Assembly: GCA_029864335.1 (NCBI GenBank)
Contig: JAOTTS010000004.1
Coordinates: 24,818-88,817, forward strand
DNA: 64,000 nucleotides
Origin: Candidatus Nitrosopumilus sp.
Lineage (GTDB): Archaea > Thermoproteota > Nitrososphaeria > Nitrososphaerales > Nitrosopumilaceae
Direction: 5' to 3'
A program made the position numbers and the translations under genes. Below the pieces are notes generated by a model. The model did not search any database. It was not told the origin of the DNA and was given only the letters and a program-made list of their open reading frames with translations. How positions within the stretch are numbered: the first letter of the stretch is position 1; each line of letters starts with the position of its first letter. Positions 8,514 to 17,184 of the stretch are shown here, piece after piece.

Positions 8514-9445
8514 GTCTTATTCCATTCCTCTACTTTTTCTCTCCAATTTAATGCAAGATCATTTACTCCTTTCTCTCGCAATTCTTCTCCGGCATTTTTT
8601 CCAAGGGATTGAGGATCATTTTTGCTACCAGTTTTACTTACTTGTAATGATTGTTTTCCATCAACAGAAAATGCAGATACTGTCAATGTCATTTCAGAAC
8701 CGTTTGATTTTGCATATGCACCTAGTGGAAATCTACAACCAGAATCCACATAGTCAGACAATGTTCTTTCTGCCTCAATTTCTAATCTAGTATCTACATC
8801 TTCAATTTTTTTTAACATTGAAATTGTGTTTTCATCATCTACTCTAGCGACAATTGCAATTGCACCTTGTCCTGGGGATGGAGAAAAATTATCTATTGAT
8901 AAAGGAGTAAAGTTTACATCAATTCCCAATCTTGAAATACCAGCTTGTGCAAGAACTATTGCATCAAAATTTTCACCAGATGTTTTTTTTATTCGGGTTT
9001 CAATATTTCCTCGTATTGGTTTTACTGTAACATCAGGTCTGATTCTTGAAACCTGAACTGCACGTCTAAGTGAACTTGTTCCAATTACTGCGCCTTCCTT
9101 AATATTTTCCAAGGATGATCCATCTGATGAAATAAAGACATCATTTACTGCTTCACGTTTAGGAATAGATGCAATGACTAAACTCTCATCTAACTCTGAA
9201 GGAACGTCCTTAAGACTATGTACTGCAAAATCAATCTCTTTTTGAGCAACTGCTCTATCAACTTCTTTTTCAAAGATTCCTTTCTGATTTATTGTAAATA
9301 ATGGTCTAGAATCAGTGTCACCCTTTGTGGTGATGGATTTAATTTCATACTCGCAATCAGGATTTACTTTTTTTAGTTCTGAAATCACCCAGTTTGTCTG
9401 AGCGATGGATAATTGACTTCCTCGTGCACCTACTATATACTTCAA
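8510..9445 (-). CDS. hemC: Porphobilinogen deaminase (hydroxymethylbilane synthase)
   Basis: Condenses four porphobilinogen molecules into hydroxymethylbilane. The 311-aa protein has the H-S-L-K-D-V-P motif near residue 77, G-T-S-S-L-R-R near residue 123 and the dipyrromethane-cofactor cysteine in D-S-G-C-R-F-P-L-G near residue 237. It overlaps both neighbours by 4 nt, so the operon is tightly coupled. Confidence 0.96.
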   Translation of the reverse strand: MKYIVGARGSQLSIAQTNWVISELKKVNPDCEYEIKSITTKGDTDSRPLFTINQKGIFEKEVDRAVAQKEIDFAVHSLKDVPSELDESLVIASIPKREAVNDVFISSDGSSLENIKEGAVIGTSSLRRAVQVSRIRPDVTVKPIRGNIETRIKKTSGENFDAIVLAQAGISRLGIDVNFTPLSIDNFSPSPGQGAIAIVARVDDENTISMLKKIEDVDTRLEIEAERTLSDYVDSGCRFPLGAYAKSNGSEMTLTVSAFSVDGKQSLQVSKTGSKNDPQSLGKNAGEELREKGVNDLALNWREKVEEWNKT

Positions 9446-10722
9446 TTTTTCACCGATTTTAGTGCTGCATCATATGCATCAAGTGTTTTGTTTAGATCAT
9501 TTTCAGTGTGAGCGTCAGATAGAAAGACCACTTCAAACTGTGAAGGGGCTATGAATATTCCTTTTTTTAATAATGTTCTAAACATTTTTTGAAATTTCTT
9601 AGAGTCTGCTTTTTTAGATGTCTCATAATTAATCACAGGTTTGTTTGTAAAGAAAATCTGAAACATTGATGCTGTAAAGTTGATTTGGTGTGGAATATTC
9701 ATGTCAGTGGCCATATCATCAAGTGCAGTAGTAAACAACAGATTGAATCGTTCCAGTTTAGAGTAGAGTTTATTTTTTAGTTTGTTAATTGTCTTAATTG
9801 AGCTAATTGCAGCACTAACAGAAATAGGATTTCCTGCAAAGGTACTTGCTTGGTAGACTTTGCCTCCAGGAGATAGTAAATCCATGATTTCTTTTCTACC
9901 ACCTACGGCAGCAATTGTAAATCCATTGCTCAAGGCTTTTGCCATTGTAGTAATGTCGGATTTTATTCCAAAATATTCTTGAGCTCCACCAGGTGCCACC
10001 CTAAACCCAGTAACAACTTCATCGAAAATTAATGGAATGTTATTTTCTTTGGTAATTTTTTGTAAATCATAAAGGAAATTCTTTTCAGGTAAAATCAAAC
10101 CTATGTTAGCCAAGATTGGTTCAACAATCACTCCTGCAATGTCTTTATTTTTTTGTATTGTCCTTTGTAGATCTTCTATATTGTTATACTGTACAACCAA
10201 AGTGTTTTTTGATACCTCATCTAATCCACCATCTGAAACTGAAATACCATTATGTGCAGAACCAGAACCAGCTTTTACCAGCACAGAGTCATGTGCACCA
10301 TGATAACATCCTTCAAATTTAATTATTTTTTTCTTTTTTGTAAAACCACGAGCTAATCTGATTGCAGTCATTGTTGCCTCACCACCAGTATTCACCAATC
10401 TAACTTTGTCAATTGATGGAAAATTTCCAATGATTAGTTTTGATAATTCAATTTCAGATTCTGTTGGAGTACAGTAAAGAGTTCCTTTTGAAAGTTGATT
10501 GGATACGGCAGTGATGATTTCTTTTCTTCTATGTCCTAACAGTAATGCGCCATATCCATTACAAAAATCAACATACTTTTTGTTCTCTACATCCCAAAGG
10601 TATGCACCGTTTGATTTTTTTGTAAAGAAAGGATATGGTTCAAAATATCTGACAGGGCTATTTACTCCTGAAGGAATGACTTTCTTGGAATCTGAGAATA
10701 ATTTGGAATTAGTCATCAACAT
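9442..10722 (-). CDS. hemL: Glutamate-1-semialdehyde 2,1-aminomutase
   Basis: PLP enzyme giving 5-aminolevulinate by the C5 pathway. The 426-aa protein has the I-P-S-G-V-N-S-P-V-R N-terminus of the family, G-Y-G-A-L-L-L-G-H near residue 54 and the PLP lysine in M-A-K-A-L-S-N-G near residue 262. It heads the tetrapyrrole operon. hemA and hemB, often nearby in related genomes, are not in this window. The frame begins M-L-M; the second ATG two codons in is an equally good start. Confidence 0.95.
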   Translation of the reverse strand: MLMTNSKLFSDSKKVIPSGVNSPVRYFEPYPFFTKKSNGAYLWDVENKKYVDFCNGYGALLLGHRRKEIITAVSNQLSKGTLYCTPTESEIELSKLIIGNFPSIDKVRLVNTGGEATMTAIRLARGFTKKKKIIKFEGCYHGAHDSVLVKAGSGSAHNGISVSDGGLDEVSKNTLVVQYNNIEDLQRTIQKNKDIAGVIVEPILANIGLILPEKNFLYDLQKITKENNIPLIFDEVVTGFRVAPGGAQEYFGIKSDITTMAKALSNGFTIAAVGGRKEIMDLLSPGGKVYQASTFAGNPISVSAAISSIKTINKLKNKLYSKLERFNLLFTTALDDMATDMNIPHQINFTASMFQIFFTNKPVINYETSKKADSKKFQKMFRTLLKKGIFIAPSQFEVVFLSDAHTENDLNKTLDAYDAALKSVKN

Positions 10723-10784
10723 AGGCTAAACTAGGTCATTATTATTCGTAAAAGACATGTTTTTTCTAGTTTTTTAGGCATGAA

Positions 10785-11483
10785 TTAAGCAATAGATGAG
10801 GTTTTAGATTTTTCTTTCATTCTTTGAGTATGAAATTTTTTCCTAAACAAAAATGCAACAATTATTGTTCCAACATAGGGTGCACTCCAATAAAGCCACA
10901 GATTGTCCAACATTCCAGACAACAAAGCCGGTGCCAGTGCTCTTGCAGGATTCATTGATGCACCAGAAATAAATGCCAAAAAAAAGATATCCAATCCAAC
11001 TATACCACCTATTGCGATTCCGCTAAATCCTTTCAATCCCTTAGTATACACCACAGTAAATATTACTGCCATAAGTAAGGCAGATGCTAAAACTTCTACT
11101 GGAAATATTAATAATATTGAATATTCATAGTTTGGCGCATTAGCTCCAAGGCTTGCATCTTTTCCAATAAAGGTCATTACAAACAGAGAACCTAGTATTG
11201 CACCAATAATTTCAGCTGTAAAATACCAAATGATTTGGATTTTGGAAATATGACCTGTAATATAGTACCCAATTGTTACAGCAGGATTGAAATGAGCAAG
11301 AGAAATTTTCCCAAATGAATAAACACCAATGATTAATGCAATAAATGGAGTGACAGCTGCAAACCATATTCCATATGGGCCACCGATTTGAACATCATAT
11401 ACAATAGAACCTGTTGCAAAAATTACTAGAATGAATGTACCAATTAGTTCTACAATAAAGATTTGAAGATTAGAATACATCAT
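10785..11483 (-). CDS. MIP-family channel (aquaglyceroporin) in an arsenic cluster
   Basis: A 232-aa six-helix channel with both asparagine boxes: F-N-P-A-V near residue 67 and M-N-P-A-R near residue 177. It follows arsC directly (stop and start share one base), and no ArsB or Acr3 pump lies nearby. In Sinorhizobium meliloti an aquaglyceroporin (AqpS) in an ars operon lets arsenite leave the cell; the same arrangement suggests that role here. General water or glycerol conduction is the alternative. Fold certain, substrate inferred. Confidence 0.88.
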   Translation of the reverse strand: MMYSNLQIFIVELIGTFILVIFATGSIVYDVQIGGPYGIWFAAVTPFIALIIGVYSFGKISLAHFNPAVTIGYYITGHISKIQIIWYFTAEIIGAILGSLFVMTFIGKDASLGANAPNYEYSILLIFPVEVLASALLMAVIFTVVYTKGLKGFSGIAIGGIVGLDIFFLAFISGASMNPARALAPALLSGMLDNLWLYWSAPYVGTIIVAFLFRKKFHTQRMKEKSKTSSIA

Positions 11484-11887
11484 TATTGATCCTCTAATTT
11501 TTTAATGAGATTCAATACCTCGTTTTTTATTTGATCACGAATTTTTCTTAATTCTTCAATGTCCTTGTCTTTTGGATCAGAGATGTTCCAGTCAATTACA
11601 TCCTCTACAAATAATGCAGGACATGATTCTTTATCTATACATCCCATATTGACAGTGATTGATTGTGCAATCATTTCATTTGTCAACTCTTTTGGTTTTT
11701 GCTCAATGATGTCAATTCCAATCTCTTTCATGACATCAATTACATTTGGGATAAGTTGAGATTTTGGATTAGTTCCTGCACTAATAACATCAAACTGAAG
11801 AGCAAATTTTCTAAGAAACCCCTCTGCCATCTGACTGCGACCAGCGTTTTCTACGCACACAAAAAGGATTTTTTTGGATTCAGCCAT
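11483..11887 (-). CDS. arsC: Arsenate reductase, thioredoxin-coupled type
   Basis: Reduces arsenate to arsenite on a low-molecular-weight phosphatase fold. The 134-aa protein carries the P-loop C-V-E-N-A-G-R-S with nucleophile Cys11, and Cys83 and Cys89 in M-G-C-I-D-K-E-S-C-P, the trio that relays the disulfide in the Bacillus/Staphylococcus enzymes. The D-P loop (D-W-N-I-S-D-P) supplies the general acid. It is divergent from arsR across a 40-nt promoter region. Confidence 0.93.
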   Translation of the reverse strand: MAESKKILFVCVENAGRSQMAEGFLRKFALQFDVISAGTNPKSQLIPNVIDVMKEIGIDIIEQKPKELTNEMIAQSITVNMGCIDKESCPALFVEDVIDWNISDPKDKDIEELRKIRDQIKNEVLNLIKKLEDQ

Positions 11888-11927
11888 AAAATCAAATAAA
11901 TATTAGTTTATATAAATTTAAATTGAT
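11888..11927. promoter_or_regulatory. Divergent arsC/arsR promoter region
   Basis: Forty AT-only-rich bases between the two start codons. A perfect palindrome TTTATATAAA at 11907-11916 is centred about 25 nt from the arsC ATG, and AAATAAATAT at 11894-11903 lies a similar distance from the arsR ATG, so both transcripts are predicted to be leaderless. ArsR binding here would control both. Confidence 0.5.
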
Positions 11928-12227
11928 ATGAATGGAGTCAGCCTCTTAAAATGCATTTGTGATGAAACAAGATTTGAGATTCTAGAGTTATTACAAAAAA
12001 ACAGAGAGATGTGTGTAAATGATTTTGTTAGAAAATTAAAGAAAGACCAACCACTAGTATCACACCATCTAAAGACGTTGAAAAAATGTGGTATCGTTAA
12101 ATCAAGAGATGAAGGGAAAAAAGCAATGTATTCAATTTCAAATAACCAACTATCAGTGTTGATTTCAAGTGTTACAAATGCTAGTAAGAAAATACCAGTT
12201 CTTTGTTCAAATGATTCTTGCTGCTAA
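11928..12227 (+). CDS. arsR: ArsR-family HTH regulator
   Basis: A 99-aa winged-helix repressor. The recognition region reads Q-P-L-V-S-H-H-L-K-T-L near residue 45, followed by the wing. Cysteines occur at the N-terminus (C-I-C near residue 10), at residue 28 and as a C-terminal C-S-N-D-S-C-C tail; these are candidate arsenite ligands, although the classical C-V-C in the DNA-binding helix is absent. Divergence from arsC-aquaporin indicates autoregulation and control of that pair. Confidence 0.88.
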   Translation: MNGVSLLKCICDETRFEILELLQKNREMCVNDFVRKLKKDQPLVSHHLKTLKKCGIVKSRDEGKKAMYSISNNQLSVLISSVTNASKKIPVLCSNDSCC

Positions 12228-12526
12228 AATTTTTCAGTTCTTACTACACCAACATCACTGACATAGAGCACTATAGCAAAATTTGCAAACAATGTTCTTG
12301 AGATCTCCTCGATTACATCAGATAGTTTTTCTTCGCGCATAATTACTTCGACTTTAACATTTTTTTCATTCTTGAATCCCTGACCACGTAAACCACGTGC
12401 TCCGTTTCCGTCTACCTCGTAAGTTGTATACCCTGTAATTTTATGATTTTTTAAAATTTGAATGATATTTTTTTGAGCAAGAATTTCACAGGTGATTGTA
12501 AGTAATTTTATGTTATAGAGTTTCAT
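12224..12526 (-). CDS. PII-like protein paired with SbtA (SbtB-like)
   Basis: A 100-aa protein with a PII/GlnB-like ferredoxin fold: a T-loop-like G-A-R-G-L-R-G-Q-G segment near residues 42-50 and V-I-M-R-E-E-K near residue 62. It overlaps sbtA by 4 nt. In cyanobacteria the PII-like SbtB binds SbtA and adenine nucleotides to gate bicarbonate uptake; gene order suggests the same here. It lacks the uridylylation tyrosine of canonical GlnB. Its 3' end overlaps arsR by 4 nt convergently. Confidence 0.85.
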   Translation of the reverse strand: MKLYNIKLLTITCEILAQKNIIQILKNHKITGYTTYEVDGNGARGLRGQGFKNEKNVKVEVIMREEKLSDVIEEISRTLFANFAIVLYVSDVGVVRTEKF

Positions 12527-13608
12527 ATCCAGTTATTTACGATATAATTGAATAAGTCTATCGATCCTTCCCCATTGTGAACAATTGATGAAATTGTAAA
12601 CATTATTGGCAACAATACAATAATGTTGTAAGGGAATGTAATTCCTAATGCAGAAGTAATGTAAAAACTAGGCTTTGCTTGAGGAATTGCATGGCGCAAT
12701 ACAGCAGGTGCAGCAATAAATGAAGCACTGGCTAATAACAATCCAAACATAACGGCACCACCAAGACTTAACCCCATCACAGTTGCAACTAGAACACCTA
12801 TAATTCCATTAAATGTAGGCATGATTACAGCAAATGCAGTAAGGAAAATTCCAACTTTTTTAATATCATCTAATCTTTGACCTGCAATTATTCCCATCTC
12901 TATCATAAAAATCACGATTGCTCCAGTAAACATTTCATCAAAAACAATTTTGATTGAGCTGAATCCATCCTCACCAATTATGTATCCTATTACAATACTT
13001 CCAAGTAGAATTACTATTGCCTTACCAGTTATTGATTCATGCAGAACCTGAGAGAGTTTTGTTTTAGTACTTTGTATCCCCATATCAATATCAGATGCAT
13101 CATGACTTGGAAAAGATTTTTTCTTTTCTTTGATTTGTTTTGAAACTGCTATGTTTGTCAAAAAGATAGCCAATATGAATGCGACTGGTTCTAGAACTGC
13201 CAAAACAGCTGCAAGATATCCCTCTGATGAAACACCTTGATTTTTAAGAAAAGACAACCCGACTGAAAATGTTACAGCCCCTACTGCACCATATGTTGAT
13301 GCTAGTGCATAAGAATCAAAAATATTGAATTTTCCCAATCTTCTTAAAATTTGATAATGATTCAAAGTAAACAAAAGGGATAATCCAATTGCAACCAACA
13401 TTGGAATTAACATATTTTCAAATCCAGTATTTCTCATCTCTATTCCTCCATGAAGACCAATTGCGGCAAGAAGATAGATTGGTAAAAATTCGGAAATTGC
13501 TTCAGGAATTTTTAAATCAGATTTTATTCTAGCTGCAATAATTCCAAACAAAAAGAATAGAATTATTGGAGTGAGTAGATTTGATTGAATTAATTGTAAA
13601 ATATCCAT
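12523..13608 (-). CDS. sbtA: SbtA-type sodium-dependent bicarbonate transporter
   Basis: A 361-aa membrane protein of about ten helices matching the SbtA/DUF897 family, with a central hydrophilic loop (residues about 155-185, S-F-P-S-H-D-A-S-D) between two inverted halves. In cyanobacteria SbtA imports bicarbonate with sodium. Ammonia-oxidising archaea fix bicarbonate through the hydroxypropionate/hydroxybutyrate cycle, so a bicarbonate importer fits. It is co-transcribed with the PII-like gene, which probably regulates it. Substrate is inferred from family. Confidence 0.9.
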   Translation of the reverse strand: MDILQLIQSNLLTPIILFFLFGIIAARIKSDLKIPEAISEFLPIYLLAAIGLHGGIEMRNTGFENMLIPMLVAIGLSLLFTLNHYQILRRLGKFNIFDSYALASTYGAVGAVTFSVGLSFLKNQGVSSEGYLAAVLAVLEPVAFILAIFLTNIAVSKQIKEKKKSFPSHDASDIDMGIQSTKTKLSQVLHESITGKAIVILLGSIVIGYIIGEDGFSSIKIVFDEMFTGAIVIFMIEMGIIAGQRLDDIKKVGIFLTAFAVIMPTFNGIIGVLVATVMGLSLGGAVMFGLLLASASFIAAPAVLRHAIPQAKPSFYITSALGITFPYNIIVLLPIMFTISSIVHNGEGSIDLFNYIVNNWI

Positions 13609-13659
13609 TTGAACAATACAAAAAAAATTTGGCAGAATAAAAATTAAGGCATTAAAAAA

Positions 13660-14646
13660 TCAAACAAATAAGTGAATTAGGTAAGTAATGGTAATTCCCA
13701 TCAAGGCACTACCAGGAATGGTAATTATCCATGAAAAAACAATCTGCCTACTAACTTTCCATCTTACAGCACGTTTTCTGCGTGCTGCACCTGCACCCAT
13801 GATAGTACCAGTAATTGCGTGAGTGGTACTAGCAGGAATACCAAATACTGCAAATACTGCCAACATCAACCCACCACCAGTTTCTGCTGCAAATCCTTGA
13901 TATGGTTTGAGTTTTGCAATTTTTACACCTAAAGTTTTGATTACTTTGTATCCTCCAAGGAAAGTGCCCAAACCCATTGCGGTTGCTGCAGCAAAGATTA
14001 CCCATAATGGCATTTCAAGTTCAGGGATCATTCCTGCTGAAAATAAAATTAAAACAATAATTCCCATAGTCTTTTGTCCATCATTTGCTCCATGAGTTAG
14101 TGCAAACCAAGCTGAAGAAATTATTTGTAACTTACCAAAAGTTTTGTTGACGGGTCCGGGTTTGCGACCTGCAAAAATTGTAATTATTAATCCAGTTAGC
14201 AATAATCCAAAAATGATTCCACCTATAGGCGCAATTACAATACCTGCAAAGACTTTGGTTAGACCACCATAAACTAATTTTTCAAACCCTAATCCTGCAA
14301 TACCTGCACCCATTATTCCTCCAATTAAAGAATGACTGTTTGATATAGGTAATCCAAAATAAGTACAAAGGGTACTCCAACCAATTGCACCAGTTAATCC
14401 ACCTATAATCATGTAAACAGTAATGTCATCTGGACTGACGATTCCTTTTGCAATAGTAGTTGCAACAGCAACACCAAAAACGAAAGGACCAATAAAATTC
14501 ATGGCTGCCGATAAACCTACTGCATGAATGGGTTTTAAAACGCGTGTTCCAATTACAGTAGCAACAGAATTTGCAGAATCATTGAATCCGTTTACAAAAT
14601 CAAATATTAATGCTACAATGATTGCACCTATTGCTAGCTCTAACAT
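13660..14646 (-). CDS. PiT-family inorganic phosphate permease
   Basis: A 328-aa low-affinity phosphate:cation symporter. Both repeats carry the family signature: F-D-F-V-N-G-F-N-D-S-A-N-S near residue 20 and L-T-H-G-A-N-D-G-Q-K near residue 190, and internal duplication with about ten helices is apparent. It lies 9 nt downstream of a DUF47 gene, the standard Pit accessory partner. Confidence 0.95.
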   Translation of the reverse strand: MLELAIGAIIVALIFDFVNGFNDSANSVATVIGTRVLKPIHAVGLSAAMNFIGPFVFGVAVATTIAKGIVSPDDITVYMIIGGLTGAIGWSTLCTYFGLPISNSHSLIGGIMGAGIAGLGFEKLVYGGLTKVFAGIVIAPIGGIIFGLLLTGLIITIFAGRKPGPVNKTFGKLQIISSAWFALTHGANDGQKTMGIIVLILFSAGMIPELEMPLWVIFAAATAMGLGTFLGGYKVIKTLGVKIAKLKPYQGFAAETGGGLMLAVFAVFGIPASTTHAITGTIMGAGAARRKRAVRWKVSRQIVFSWIITIPGSALMGITITYLIHLFV

Positions 14647-14655
14647 TTAATCATC

Positions 14656-15285
14656 TCATGTATATTTTAGAACAATATCTTCAATGACATCTGCAACATC
14701 AACGCATCTGTCAGATGCAGTTTCCATTGTTTCATAGATATCTTTTAGCTTGATGATTTTGATTGCATCATCACTCTCAAACAGTTCTTTGATAGCTTCT
14801 CTATACAAATTATCAACTACATGCTCAATATCACCTGTATTTCTGCAATGCTCAATCATGTCTTGGGGATTTTTTATTCGCTGTAATTTTGAAATCATGT
14901 ACTGGACTTCTTTTGTAGCTTTGACTAGTTCTTTGGCCATTTCTTCACAGTATGGTGGAGCAGTGGTGATTTTGTAGCTGTATACTCTTGCAGCAATACC
15001 ATCCATGAAATCAATCACATCATCAATTTTTGATGCAATTCTTTGCATGTCTTCTCTATCCAAAGGAGTGATGAAAGTTTTGTTTAGTTCTGCAAAAATA
15101 TCGCGTGTCAGTTCATCAGCTTCAGTTTCTAGTCGATGGATCTTTTCAGTTTGATTAGCATTACTAAGATCGGAGAATAAAACCACTATGGCTTCAGAGG
15201 TTTCAACTGCTTTTTTAGCTAAATTATCAAGAATCGTTAAAAGTTCTTTTTCATTGGATTTTAACCATGATAACCATTGGCCCAT
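14656..15285 (-). CDS. PhoU-like DUF47 Pit accessory protein
   Basis: A 209-aa all-helical cytoplasmic protein of the DUF47 family. Visible features are the E-T-E-A-D-E-L-T-R-D segment near residue 68, D-R-E-D-M near residue 86 and the second metal-binding-like block Y-E-T-M-E-T-A-S-D-R-C-V-D-V-A-D near residue 185. Members bind or regulate Pit transporters; here it is the first gene of a two-gene operon with pit. Confidence 0.92.
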   Translation of the reverse strand: MGQWLSWLKSNEKELLTILDNLAKKAVETSEAIVVLFSDLSNANQTEKIHRLETEADELTRDIFAELNKTFITPLDREDMQRIASKIDDVIDFMDGIAARVYSYKITTAPPYCEEMAKELVKATKEVQYMISKLQRIKNPQDMIEHCRNTGDIEHVVDNLYREAIKELFESDDAIKIIKLKDIYETMETASDRCVDVADVIEDIVLKYT

Positions 15286-15425
15286 GATTCATGAAATGTA
15301 ATTTTAGAATTAAGGCTAGTCAACATAAAGTCTATTGTACTATATAGTAAGTGGAAAAATTTTTAGAATTAAATCAGATCTACAATTTAGATTATTTTGT
15401 AAAAAATAGTAAATAGGAAAAAAGT

Positions 15426-17036
15426 CTACTCTACGTAGAATCTTGAATCCCAATCATCGGTGTTTCGTAAATCCTTACTGCTGATAGTATTTGCTTTTTC
15501 AACAATGAACATTGCATCATATGCGAGATTGTTTGGATGATATCCTTGACATTCAAAGTCAAAAATATTTTCTAGTGCGAATTTACTTTTTATATAACTC
15601 TCTTCGGAATTAGGGTTGGTAGAAATAACATAATCAGTTGCCCTACAATCCACATAATTAAAGCCACGAATTGTTTCTTCACCAGATATTACTTTAATAT
15701 CAATATCAACAAGTCCATGATTACTATTTCCAATTATTCTTTGAACTGCAAGATTGTCATCAACATGTTTGTACAACATCGGATAATCACCAATGATTCC
15801 TCTAAATTCTAAAGTTGGGTATGCTGCTTTTCTTGTGAATTGAGAAGTTTGTGGAGATTCAGTAGAAGTAAGTATTTCACTTTGTTTGAACATGGAGAAT
15901 TCGATAGTCTCAATTCCATCATCAAAAGTGAATGTGGATAAAGTGTTCAAACCTTTTGCAGTATTTTGAATTGGCTCTACATACTTACTTGTTACCTGAT
16001 TAGTTTTCCAACTAGGAGCATCCCCACTAAGTTGTTCATAATACATGTTTAGAGGTTTTATTCCTGAGCATTCAAATCCTAATTGATGAGCAATAACAAA
16101 TCCAGTTTTTCCTATAAATCCTTCTTCTTTATCTGTTAGAGTCGTTATTTTTGCATCAGATACACGACAACTTGAAAAATCAAATCCTCGCAAAGTTTTT
16201 TCGCCATTAGTGAATTCTACTAATGCCTCAAAGTCATCATTAGAAGAACCAGTGTATCCAGACACTTTTCGTGCATTATCAATTTTGCTTTGCAATAATG
16301 GATAATAATCCAAAACTCCTTCTACTGTAAATTCAGCAGGTACATTTCTATCAGATTCAGCATATCCTGAAATAAGATCAAAGACAGGGAATTCAATTTT
16401 TTCCATTCCCTCATTAAATGAAAATGTTACAGATGTTCTCATATTATTTGCAAATCCAAATTCAGATTTGCCATAATCAATCAAAGTTCTAGTAGCGGTC
16501 ATTGGTTTTACATTATTTTCAGGATTAACTCCACTACATACAAAATCAATTTTATCTACTATTGCAAATCCAAATTCTGCAAAGTAACTTTCATAATCAT
16601 TTGAATCAAGTGTTTCGATTTGATAATTATCGATTCTGCAGTTCATGTAATCAAGTGAGATTATGGACTCGCCACCTTTTACAAAATCAACATCAACATC
16701 AAAATATTTGAATTGATAATCAAATGCTGCATTGGAATATCGATATTTGTATGATTCATCCATCGCTTTAAACAATAATGGAGATTTTGTTACTGTACCT
16801 TCTACTGAGAATGAAACTCCAGCATCATCAACATAGTTTTCACCCATACTAAAAACAGGAAATTCATGGGTTTCTATTCCATCTCGGAAGGTAAATGTCA
16901 ATACAGGCATTACATCGCCAACCATTTTGTAGCCTTTACTTTCTTCAGCATATGCATTTGAAAGTCCAAAGGAAGTAACAGTGAATAATGCAACAATGCT
17001 AAAAATTACAATGTTCTTTGCGTTTTTGTTAGTCAT
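15426..17036 (-). CDS. Secreted protein with three internal repeats
   Basis: A 536-aa protein with an N-terminal signal peptide (hydrophobic stretch about residues 9-28, then S-N-A-Y-A-E). The mature part has three tandem units of about 165 residues. Each starts with a strand such as T-F-T-F-R-D-G-I-E-T-H-E-F-P-V-F (near 48, 205 and 370) and ends with a cysteine pair around a D-C-R or N-C-R segment and an F-x-C-x-G motif, probably one disulfide per unit. No known domain is recognised. Likely a surface or envelope protein. Confidence 0.82.
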   Translation of the reverse strand: MTNKNAKNIVIFSIVALFTVTSFGLSNAYAEESKGYKMVGDVMPVLTFTFRDGIETHEFPVFSMGENYVDDAGVSFSVEGTVTKSPLLFKAMDESYKYRYSNAAFDYQFKYFDVDVDFVKGGESIISLDYMNCRIDNYQIETLDSNDYESYFAEFGFAIVDKIDFVCSGVNPENNVKPMTATRTLIDYGKSEFGFANNMRTSVTFSFNEGMEKIEFPVFDLISGYAESDRNVPAEFTVEGVLDYYPLLQSKIDNARKVSGYTGSSNDDFEALVEFTNGEKTLRGFDFSSCRVSDAKITTLTDKEEGFIGKTGFVIAHQLGFECSGIKPLNMYYEQLSGDAPSWKTNQVTSKYVEPIQNTAKGLNTLSTFTFDDGIETIEFSMFKQSEILTSTESPQTSQFTRKAAYPTLEFRGIIGDYPMLYKHVDDNLAVQRIIGNSNHGLVDIDIKVISGEETIRGFNYVDCRATDYVISTNPNSEESYIKSKFALENIFDFECQGYHPNNLAYDAMFIVEKANTISSKDLRNTDDWDSRFYVE

Positions 17037-17184
17037 TAAATGACAAAAGAAGATGTTCGTGTATAAGCTGTGTCATAGTTCTATACTGGTAAAACATAGT
17101 CATAGATAGTACACCTATTTTTATATAGAAGAAATTCAAATTACAAAAATATTTCTAAAAAATTAGAATAAGAGCATAAAATAA

